Below, piece after piece: positions 7,260 through 12,878 of a DNA stretch of 12,878 nt. Every line of letters begins with the position of its first letter. Positions within the stretch are counted from its first letter, which is position 1. The stretch comes from Euryarchaeota archaeon UBA106 (GTDB taxonomy: Archaea > Thermoplasmatota > Poseidoniia > Poseidoniales > Thalassarchaeaceae). The notes beneath the pieces were generated by a model, which did not search any database, had not been told where the DNA came from, and saw only the letters and a program-made list of their open reading frames with translations. The stretch spans positions 1 through 12,878 of the forward strand of contig DAOJ01000005.1 of NCBI GenBank assembly GCA_002502365.1, read 5' to 3'. The position numbers were made by a program, and so were the translations under genes.

Positions 7260-8165
7260 ATGAATACCCAGAGGCCTGAATACGTCCGAATCCCTTCGGC
7301 GATTACCCTAGTTTCTGGGGAAACCGCTAGAACTCATCTTAACCGGTTGTTAACCAGCAACATATCTAATGATCAATTGTTGTCCCGAAGACATTCTGTT
7401 ATTTGCGACCTAAATGGAAGAATTACGAGTTATCAGTTACATGCAGATTTGGGTGAACAGATTTTGCTAGTTCACGGGGATTCAGTCTCAGAAAATTTGC
7501 GAAACAACTTGACCACGGGCGTAACATGGAATGAAAACGTCAATGTCTCAATTGGCGATGGAGCAATACATCGCATTTTGGTTTATGGCGAAGGTGCAGA
7601 AAATGTAATCATAAAACTCGGAGTAAACATAAACCATCTCAATTCAGCTAATTGGGTCGAATATAACGACTCTATGATATCAGTTATTGATGCTGATGAT
7701 GGCACTCCTATCTATGAGTTATTAGTTCCAACCAGAGAACTTTCTGATTTGATTATGAATTTGGAGGGTTTCGGAGTTATAGAAGGAAAGAAGGATACGG
7801 CCATCGCCTTACAATCTAGCAAAGGAATCCTAGATTCCTCAATTAATCTTAGTGGCAATAACCCCCTCCATCTCGGATTGACAGAGATTGTAGATTTGAA
7901 GAAAGGCTGCTACCCTGGGCAAGAAATACACGCAAGAATGGAGAGTAGAGACGCCATCAAAAAAACATTGTCAAGTTTTAGAAGCAATAGCCAACTATCA
8001 ATAGGACGGCATAAAACATCCAACGGTTTAGGCGTTCAGGTAATTAGTTCCGACCAATTTACGCAAGAATGGATTAACCTGATTGTACACCCAAGAGACT
8101 TGACCCTAGATCCTGCCATAAACATACAAATTGACAACGAAAAAATTAGTTGCCACCTTGTTTGA
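7260..8165 (+). CDS. ygfZ: YgfZ/GcvT-like folate-binding protein (Fe-S cluster repair)
   Basis: YgfZ is a tetrahydrofolate-binding paralogue of the glycine-cleavage T protein and is needed for the assembly or repair of certain [4Fe-4S] enzymes. The product, 301 residues from the ATG at 7260, has the family signature KGCYPGQEIHAR at residues 215-226, with the invariant C217 and the G-Q-E that follows. It also has the N-terminal GcvT-like fold (LVSGETARTHLNRLLTSNI, then SVICDLNGRI) and the LQSSKGILDSSI segment near 184-195. An in-frame ATG at 7248 would add four residues; 7260 is preferred because GGGG lies about seven bases before it. It follows the IscA-like gene by 20 bases. Its last 20 bases overlap the converging membrane protein gene. 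Confidence 0.88.
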   Translation: MNTQRPEYVRIPSAITLVSGETARTHLNRLLTSNISNDQLLSRRHSVICDLNGRITSYQLHADLGEQILLVHGDSVSENLRNNLTTGVTWNENVNVSIGDGAIHRILVYGEGAENVIIKLGVNINHLNSANWVEYNDSMISVIDADDGTPIYELLVPTRELSDLIMNLEGFGVIEGKKDTAIALQSSKGILDSSINLSGNNPLHLGLTEIVDLKKGCYPGQEIHARMESRDAIKKTLSSFRSNSQLSIGRHKTSNGLGVQVISSDQFTQEWINLIVHPRDLTLDPAINIQIDNEKISCHLV

Positions 8166-9237
8166 GTTTATTCAAATCATTCAAATTTATCCTTTCTCCT
8201 TGTTGGACCCATTGCCTCAAAGTCATCAATCTAGATATCTTTAGCATACCTAAATTCCTTGTAAACAAGTAAAGTTGTGGTTCGAATTCTTCTATGATTT
8301 GATCTTGGAATGTTTTTCTAATATGTTCAGCTCTTGATCTGAAAAAGGATATTTCTACGGCCACGCCAATCATTGTTGCAGTGTATAGAACTAACAAAAT
8401 AGCCAACGAAAATACTACAGGATCTCCAAACATTTCTCCAGAACGCAATTCAGTACCATAGAAAATTTGTCTTGAAATTAAAAATAACAGACCTACGCCA
8501 ACCCACGGGCCTAACATGTCTTCAACAAATGTCCCCATGGGCAGTAATCTTCTATTGCCCGTATCAGCAAACACCATTGTACTCAACGTGCCAGCCCTAA
8601 TCACTGAAATGAAAGCAACCAGAATTATGTAAACTGCGGCCGATACTAGTAAGACTGTTTGCGTGTCTAAAGGCAAATATGTTACAATGAGGAAAGCGAA
8701 TAATCCTAGGAATACAGTGATTGGCATTCTGTTAATTGAAGCTAATACAGGATCAGGATTTTTCATTCCGTCTTCTACTCTTGGTATCCCAATAATTTCC
8801 CATCGTGTTATTCTTTGAACTGTAATACCAATCCACAAAAGTACTCGTTTTTCTATCAATAGCCATTCAAAAAGTCGTAAAATAGGCATAAGTGGAATTG
8901 CTAGTAAGGCGGCAAATAATCCTAAGAGCGGCCATACAATTAATCCCGGCATCAATAAAAAATGCTTCACTTGCATCGGGAATAATAGATCCGATTCTAT
9001 TCGTGATTGTCTTTCAGGATCGATGTTTACAACTCTAGCCTCGGCATCGAGTTCTTTTCTAAATCGACTAAGTGGTAGACCCGCATCTAATACCAATCGG
9101 ACTTTCTCACGATAGTGTACATGTTCGGGTTCGGTTCCAACCCACCATTTCCAGCCTAAAGATAGTGGGATGGCCAGAAAAACCGGCGATAATAATATGA
9201 GAATGGCAGTCAATAGGGATTCAAAGCTGGCTGCCAT
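8146..9237 (-). CDS. Hypothetical polytopic membrane protein
   Basis: The protein is not recognised. It has 363 residues and about six to seven hydrophobic segments: residues 8-28, a long double segment at about 93-128, 132-142 (weak), 171-190, 195-213, 243-261 and 274-296. A charged loop (about 35-90, rich in Arg, Glu and Asp) follows the first segment. A C-terminal soluble tail of about 65 residues (FQDQIIEEFEPQLYLFTRNL onward) is rich in charged helices. Proline-rich turns (IPLMPILRL) are conspicuous. No transporter, protease or glycosyltransferase motif is seen. The ATG at 9237 is preceded by GAAGGT only three bases away, a weak ribosome-binding site. It diverges from the dehydrogenase gene at 9376 across a 138-base spacer holding two perfect palindromes and a TATA-like element. 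Confidence 0.8.
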   Translation of the reverse strand: MAASFESLLTAILILLSPVFLAIPLSLGWKWWVGTEPEHVHYREKVRLVLDAGLPLSRFRKELDAEARVVNIDPERQSRIESDLLFPMQVKHFLLMPGLIVWPLLGLFAALLAIPLMPILRLFEWLLIEKRVLLWIGITVQRITRWEIIGIPRVEDGMKNPDPVLASINRMPITVFLGLFAFLIVTYLPLDTQTVLLVSAAVYIILVAFISVIRAGTLSTMVFADTGNRRLLPMGTFVEDMLGPWVGVGLLFLISRQIFYGTELRSGEMFGDPVVFSLAILLVLYTATMIGVAVEISFFRSRAEHIRKTFQDQIIEEFEPQLYLFTRNLGMLKISRLMTLRQWVQQGERINLNDLNKLKQGGN

Positions 9238-9262
9238 GTTACCTTCGAAAATTTATCACGTC

Positions 9263-9280
9263 ATGAACCAAACGGTTCAT
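9263..9280. promoter_or_regulatory. Perfect palindrome, candidate operator 1
   Basis: ATGAACC and GGTTCAT form perfect 7-base arms around AAAC. The site lies between the TATA-like element at 9282-9293 and the start of the minus-strand membrane protein gene, covering the predicted transcription start near 9262. That is the position expected of a repressor site. The binding protein is unknown. Confidence 0.5.
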
Positions 9281-9281
9281 A

Positions 9282-9293
9282 CGATATATTATC
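9282..9293 (-). promoter_or_regulatory. TATA-like element in the divergent spacer
   Basis: The minus strand reads GATAATATATCG, centred about 26 bases from a predicted start near 9262. That would give a leader of about 25 bases for the membrane protein gene. The element is nearly symmetric and could also serve the plus-strand dehydrogenase gene, with a longer leader. Confidence 0.4.
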
Positions 9294-9301
9294 ATAGAAA
9301 A

Positions 9302-9318
9302 TTTACCAATTCGGTAAA
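9302..9318. promoter_or_regulatory. Perfect palindrome, candidate operator 2
   Basis: TTTACC and GGTAAA form perfect 6-base arms around AATTC. Together with the site at 9263-9280 it shares the half-site core ACC/GGT and flanks the TATA-like element from the other side. The spacers differ by one base (four against five), so the two may or may not bind the same protein. Confidence 0.45.
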
Positions 9319-9375
9319 CACCATTTCAGAATATTTGAGAATAATGTTCATCATATCGGGTTGCACCCATAAGTT

Positions 9376-10341
9376 GTGGCCAACATAGCGGTTACTGATG
9401 GCATGGACCCTGTCGCGGTTAACAATTTGATTAATGCGGGTCACAACGTAGTAGAACAGCATTATACACAAGAAGAATTAACTTCTGGTGCTTTGACGGA
9501 TTTTGACGCAGTTGTTATTAGAAGTGCAACAAAATTGAGTTCTGAAGTAATTGAAAAATCTTCTAATCTAAAATTCATAGGTAGAGCAGGTGTTGGGGTC
9601 GACAATATCGATTTGGATGCTGCGACAAAATCCGGAATTGTTGTTTGCAATACTCCACAAGCCTCAACGAATAGTGTAGTTGAACTCACCATAGGCCATC
9701 TTCTAGCATCTTGTAGACATATTCCAAGAGGCGATCGCGGGCTTAGAGATGGATTGTGGGAAAAGAAATTACTGAAGGGGTCTGAATTAAGTGGCAAAAG
9801 ATTGGGACTAATCGGTTTTGGCAGGATTGCACAAGGGGTTGCAGCAGTCGCATTAGCCATGGGTATGGAATGTCATGCATACGACCCTTATCTTCCAACA
9901 AAGATCGCGAGAAAATTCGAATGCACAATGCATGATGATGTAGATTCCCTTTTTCAACTATGCACCCATATCTCAATCCACTGTAATCTAACCGATGAAA
10001 CCCATCATTTGGTAAATCATGAAAGAATAGTAATGATGCCCACCTCGGCACCTAACGGAGTTAGTTGTGGCAACCACATTGTCAATTGTGCCAGAGGTGG
10101 AATTGTTGACGAAGACGCAGTTCTAAATGCATTAAATTCAGGAGATTTAACAAGTGCGGCTCTAGATGTTTTCGAAGTAGAACCTGCTTTAGAGAACCCA
10201 CTAGTTCAACACCCTAACTTTCATGGAACACCACATATCGGTGCAGCAACACTAGAAGCACAAGCGCGAATAGGGGAAGAAATGGTGACTTTATTGATTG
10301 ATTTTTTCCAAGGTAATAGGCCACATTCTGCCTTAAATTAG
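9376..10341 (+). CDS. serA: D-3-phosphoglycerate dehydrogenase-like 2-hydroxyacid dehydrogenase
   Basis: An NAD-dependent D-isomer 2-hydroxyacid dehydrogenase, most like SerA, which oxidises 3-phosphoglycerate in the first step of serine synthesis. The 321 residues hold the substrate and NAD domains only. Landmarks: GRAGVGVDNIDLDAA at 69-83, NTPQASTNSVVELTIGHLL at 92-110, the Rossmann loop GFGRIAQ at 147-153 (Ala where the third Gly is common), and the catalytic triad R240 (CARGGIVDE), E269 (DVFEVEP) and H287 (TPHIGAAT). There is no C-terminal ACT or intervening domain, so allosteric control by serine through ACT is not expected. The start is a GTG; a weak TATA-like ATCATATCG about 23 bases upstream fits a leaderless start. 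Other substrates such as hydroxypyruvate or glyoxylate cannot be excluded. The SDR gene follows after 37 bases. Confidence 0.82.
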   Translation: MANIAVTDGMDPVAVNNLINAGHNVVEQHYTQEELTSGALTDFDAVVIRSATKLSSEVIEKSSNLKFIGRAGVGVDNIDLDAATKSGIVVCNTPQASTNSVVELTIGHLLASCRHIPRGDRGLRDGLWEKKLLKGSELSGKRLGLIGFGRIAQGVAAVALAMGMECHAYDPYLPTKIARKFECTMHDDVDSLFQLCTHISIHCNLTDETHHLVNHERIVMMPTSAPNGVSCGNHIVNCARGGIVDEDAVLNALNSGDLTSAALDVFEVEPALENPLVQHPNFHGTPHIGAATLEAQARIGEEMVTLLIDFFQGNRPHSALN

Positions 10342-10378
10342 GCGGTAAGTTCTTCTTTAGAATAATCTAGTCAACAGC

Positions 10379-11356
10379 ATGAGAGCGTTTGTCACTGGAG
10401 GTAGTGGCCATGTCGGGGGCAATTTAGTCCGTGAGTTGCTTTCTAGAGATTACGAAGTCGATTGTTTAGTTCGATCTGACACTAGAGCATTGGATAACTT
10501 AGATGTTAGTTTGGTTAATGGAAATATGTTGAATCCTTCAGAAATGATACCTCTTATGGAAGATTGTGATGTAGTATTCCATTCGGCCGCGTTTGTAGCA
10601 GTCGAAAAAATACAAGAGGATTTGATGAGGAAAATTAATGTTGAAGGGACTAAATCAATTGTTACTGCTGCAATAGATTCTGGTGTGGAAAAAATGGTAC
10701 ATTTTTCCAGCATCCATGCTTTCAAACAACAACCAACCTCCGAGCCTTTGACAGAGAATAGACCTCTGGTTTCAGACCCTAAAGCATTGCCATATGATAG
10801 AACTAAAGCCGAGGCGCAGAAATTTGTAATGGATGCTAGTGAACAAGGATTGGCAGTAAATGTACTACATCCAACCGGGATAATTGGGCCGTATGATTTC
10901 AAACCAAGTAGAATGGGTAAAGTATTGAGCGATATAGCTCACGGGAATATGCCCTTTGCTATCAATAACGGATTTAATTGGGTGGATGTGCGTGATGTTG
11001 CAATTAGTGCTGTAAATTGTGTAGAACATGGAATTGATGGTCAAAACTACATTTTACCTGGTCATTGGGCCTCCATGCCTGCCATTTCTTCAATTGTGAA
11101 ACAAATAACTGGAAAGCGTACCCATCTTGTCACCATACCATTTTGGATGGCTTATCTAGCATTGCCATTTGCCTCAGTTAATTCTAAAATTACTGGCAAA
11201 AGACCTAGTTTTAGTAAAGGTAGTTTACAGGCTTTGGCAATACAGTGTAGGAATATTCCCGGAAATTTAGCCACTGATCATTTGGACCATTTACCTAGAC
11301 CAATCGAGGATACTATAGACGATACTATTACTTGGTTGGCTCAAAATCAAAAGTGA
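10379..11356 (+). CDS. Extended SDR, HpnA/3beta-HSD/dihydroflavonol reductase-like
   Basis: An NAD(P)-dependent extended short-chain dehydrogenase/reductase of 325 residues. The cofactor loop is TGGSGHVGGNL at 6-16. HSAAFVAV (68-75) is the family's D/N-x-A-A region, INVEGTKSIV lies at 86-95, and the catalytic residues are S110/S111 (HFSSIHAF) with Y139-x-x-x-K143 (PYDRTKAEA). Residues 160-209 (VNVLHPTGIIGPYDFKPSRM, then NWVDVRDVA) follow the pattern of HpnA-type and 3beta-hydroxysteroid dehydrogenase-type enzymes, which act on lipids, sterols or flavonols rather than nucleotide sugars. The C-terminal part contains a hydrophobic stretch (FWMAYLALPFASV, 255-267) that may touch the membrane or shape a lipid pocket. 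TTTAGAATAAT (10356-10366) may be its promoter. The 5-alpha-reductase homologue starts eight bases after its stop, so the two are very likely co-translated. The substrate is unknown. Confidence 0.85.
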   Translation: MRAFVTGGSGHVGGNLVRELLSRDYEVDCLVRSDTRALDNLDVSLVNGNMLNPSEMIPLMEDCDVVFHSAAFVAVEKIQEDLMRKINVEGTKSIVTAAIDSGVEKMVHFSSIHAFKQQPTSEPLTENRPLVSDPKALPYDRTKAEAQKFVMDASEQGLAVNVLHPTGIIGPYDFKPSRMGKVLSDIAHGNMPFAINNGFNWVDVRDVAISAVNCVEHGIDGQNYILPGHWASMPAISSIVKQITGKRTHLVTIPFWMAYLALPFASVNSKITGKRPSFSKGSLQALAIQCRNIPGNLATDHLDHLPRPIEDTIDDTITWLAQNQK

Positions 11357-11364
11357 GTGATTTG

Positions 11365-12129
11365 ATGTCTTTCTTAACTTATGAAGAATACAAAATGGCA
11401 TGTTATATGTGGCTAACTTTAGCATTTATTGTATTCTTCATTTTGTTATTTGTCAAGGCTCCTTACGGGAGGCATAGAAGGAAAGGATGGGGTGTTGAAA
11501 TGTCTGCTAGAAAGGGTTGGATGATTATGGAATCCATCCCTGCGTTATTGTTGACTGTAATCCTATTCTTTGGCCAATACAGGGATTTTGTAGTCCTATT
11601 TTTTTGGGCAATTTGGACTGCACATTATGTTCACAGAGCTTGGGCATGGCCAAATAGAGCCAATTTAAATCAGAAACTGATGCCGGTAAGTGTAATCCTT
11701 TTGGCAATATTTTTCAACACAATAAACTGCTTATTAAACGGCATTTGGTTATTCGAGCTGAGCGGAGGGTACACCTTATCTTGGTTTCAAGACCCCCGAT
11801 TTATTGTTGGAATTTCCATATTTTTCTTGGGAATGATAATCAATATCAAATCTGATGATATCTTATTTTCATTACGAGATGATGGGAGTACTGGATATAA
11901 AATTCCTAGAGGGGGATTATTCGAAAAAGTTAGTTCACCAAACTATTTTGGTGAAATCATAGAATGGATTGGATTTGCAATTGCTACATGGTCACTTGCG
12001 GGATTCACCTTCGCTATCTGGACCTTTTGTAACTTAGCCCCTAGAGCATTTGCACACCATCGTTGGTACAAGGAAAAATTCCCTGATTATCCAGCGGAAA
12101 GAAAAGCTCTAGTGCCCTTTGTGATTTAA
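11365..12129 (+). CDS. Steroid 5-alpha-reductase (SRD5A/DET2-type) homologue
   Basis: An integral membrane NADPH-dependent enone reductase of 254 residues, a length equal to that recalled for human SRD5A2. Hydrophobic segments lie at about residues 12-30, 54-70, 74-92, 106-122, 145-160 and 199-222. Family motifs run in order: APYGRHRRKGWG (32-43), MESIPA (55-60), HYVHRAW (87-93), FFLGMIINIKSDDIL (153-167), YKIPRGGLFEKVSSPNYFGE (178-197), IEWIGFAIATWSL (199-211) and RAFAHHRWYKEKFPDYP (227-243). Compared from memory with SRD5A2, the residues for cofactor and substrate are all kept: E56, Y88, N160, D164, R171, N193, E197 and Y235. The enzyme is therefore probably active on a conjugated C=C next to a carbonyl. 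The start ATG at 11365 follows a GAGTGA site; a GTG at 11353 is an alternative. The natural substrate in an archaeon is unknown. Confidence 0.93.
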   Translation: MSFLTYEEYKMACYMWLTLAFIVFFILLFVKAPYGRHRRKGWGVEMSARKGWMIMESIPALLLTVILFFGQYRDFVVLFFWAIWTAHYVHRAWAWPNRANLNQKLMPVSVILLAIFFNTINCLLNGIWLFELSGGYTLSWFQDPRFIVGISIFFLGMIINIKSDDILFSLRDDGSTGYKIPRGGLFEKVSSPNYFGEIIEWIGFAIATWSLAGFTFAIWTFCNLAPRAFAHHRWYKEKFPDYPAERKALVPFVI

Positions 12130-12878
12130 TTTGTTAATTTATGCATCCTCTTTAGAGGTACTGAAAGCATGTGCAATTCTTCTGGGATTTGGACCCCGGG
12201 AATTTCCGAGTTAAGTGAAAGCCCTTGTTCTTTTTTCAGTCTCCAAACTTCAGAATTAAAGTTCATCACAGTTTCAGATATTTCGGCCCATCCATCAATT
12301 TCAAAATTTATTCTTAGAAGTGGGAAACGATCTGCATCTACTGCTGATCTCTCATACAACGTGGATGAAAGATAATGGCAGAAGAATGGACAGATTGGAG
12401 AAAATGCATCTAACAGGTCTCGTACGATTCTATGTAGTGTCCATGATGCTGATTCATCACCATCGTAAAGGCGTGATTTTACCATTTCAAGCCAGTGACT
12501 AGCCAATACACCTGTTGCGAAATTTTTCAGGGATTGAGCAGCAGTATAGATATCAATCTGTTCCCATGCATTCTTTACTCGTTGCATAACTGATTGAAAA
12601 TCACTAAGAATCCATTCATCTTCAGGGGCCAAATCTGTGGGTATATCTTCAAAATTATCGGGAACAGGAAATTGACTTGAAAATCTTGCTACATTGAATA
12701 ATTTTGTAAGAACTCCAAAGTATTTTTGTTCAATTTCTTCGGGGTTAATTTGGAAGTCATCTCCGACTTGGGCATCGCATGCTTTCCATAGCCGGAAGCA
12801 TTCAGATCCAATCTTATTTGCTCTTAGATTTACTACCTTGTCTGGACCCCGAACTTTCCAAGATCCAGTTCGGCCCCC
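12126..12878 (-). CDS. valS: Valyl-tRNA synthetase, C-terminal part (5' end outside window)
   Basis: Class I aminoacyl-tRNA synthetase that charges tRNA-Val. The window holds the last 250 residues, read without a break from the right edge. First comes the end of the catalytic domain, with CFRLWKACDAQVGDDFQINP matching the family's (A)LR-x-W-A-A...(G)-x-D block. Then comes the anticodon-binding helical domain: FGVLTKLFNVARFSS, EDEWILSDFQSVMQRV, SLKNFATGVLASHWLEMVKS and FSPICPFFCHYLS. The end (NSEVWRLKKEQGLSLNSEI, then a final RMHKL) is like that of euryarchaeal ValRS, with no bacterial coiled-coil tail. An ATG at 12632 is internal and not the start. Where KMSKS is expected, the sequence reads GSWKVRG, a degenerate form. 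IleRS is a less likely alternative. The stop overlaps that of the converging reductase gene. Confidence 0.8.
   Translation of the reverse strand, partial: GGRTGSWKVRGPDKVVNLRANKIGSECFRLWKACDAQVGDDFQINPEEIEQKYFGVLTKLFNVARFSSQFPVPDNFEDIPTDLAPEDEWILSDFQSVMQRVKNAWEQIDIYTAAQSLKNFATGVLASHWLEMVKSRLYDGDESASWTLHRIVRDLLDAFSPICPFFCHYLSSTLYERSAVDADRFPLLRINFEIDGWAEISETVMNFNSEVWRLKKEQGLSLNSEIPGVQIPEELHMLSVPLKRMHKLTN

Noticed and set aside
9263..9318. CRISPR-like or transposon-end repeats
   Set aside because: The two palindromes differ in sequence, are not directly repeated with spacers, and have no transposase or cas gene nearby.
10379..12129. A true steroid biosynthesis pathway
   Set aside because: No squalene monooxygenase, oxidosqualene cyclase or other sterol gene is in the window. 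Two enzymes with sterol-type chemistry do not show sterol synthesis.
12126..12632. A separate 168-residue protein starting at the ATG at 12632
   Set aside because: The frame continues without a stop to the window edge, and the upstream residues match the synthetase, so the ATG is internal.

Overview
The window is archaeal chromosomal DNA. It carries four ribosomal proteins found only in archaea and eukaryotes (S19e, L39e, L31e, S17e), TATA-type promoters, GGAGGTGA-like ribosome-binding sites and at least one probable leaderless gene. The AT-rich, tightly packed layout and the mix of a YdeP-type molybdoenzyme, an IscA/YgfZ pair and many membrane proteins with acidic outer domains fit a planktonic euryarchaeon such as Marine Group II (Ca. 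Poseidoniales). That assignment is inferred from gene content only. No mobile element, CRISPR array, tRNA or rRNA was seen, and no gene-free stretch exceeds 140 bases.

Layout. Positions 1-1130 (minus) hold a ribosomal protein operon, S19e-L39e-L31e-S17e, running into a further gene cut by the window edge. Positions 1270-3623 (plus) hold a double-anchored membrane protein and a TPR protein. Positions 3614-6761 (minus) hold fdhD and a FdhF/YdeP-family molybdopterin oxidoreductase. Positions 6853-8165 (plus) hold an IscA/HesB-type protein and YgfZ, which act in iron-sulfur cluster assembly or repair. Positions 8146-9237 (minus) hold a polytopic membrane protein of unknown function. Positions 9376-12129 (plus) hold a short D-3-phosphoglycerate dehydrogenase-like enzyme, an HpnA/3beta-HSD-like extended SDR and a full-length steroid 5-alpha-reductase homologue. 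Positions 12126-12878 (minus) hold the C-terminal part of valyl-tRNA synthetase.

How the genes may work together. FdhD activates molybdenum or tungsten oxidoreductases of the adjacent type, and the divergent IscA-YgfZ pair services Fe-S enzymes, so 3614-8165 reads as a metalloenzyme-plus-maturation region. The most striking item is the SDR/5-alpha-reductase pair (10379-12129). The reductase has the length of human SRD5A2 and keeps the cofactor and active-site residues known there. With the SDR next door it could form an oxidise-the-allylic-alcohol, reduce-the-double-bond module acting on an isoprenoid. All three convergent gene pairs in the window overlap at their 3' ends, and several start sites are explained by TATA elements about 25 bases upstream.
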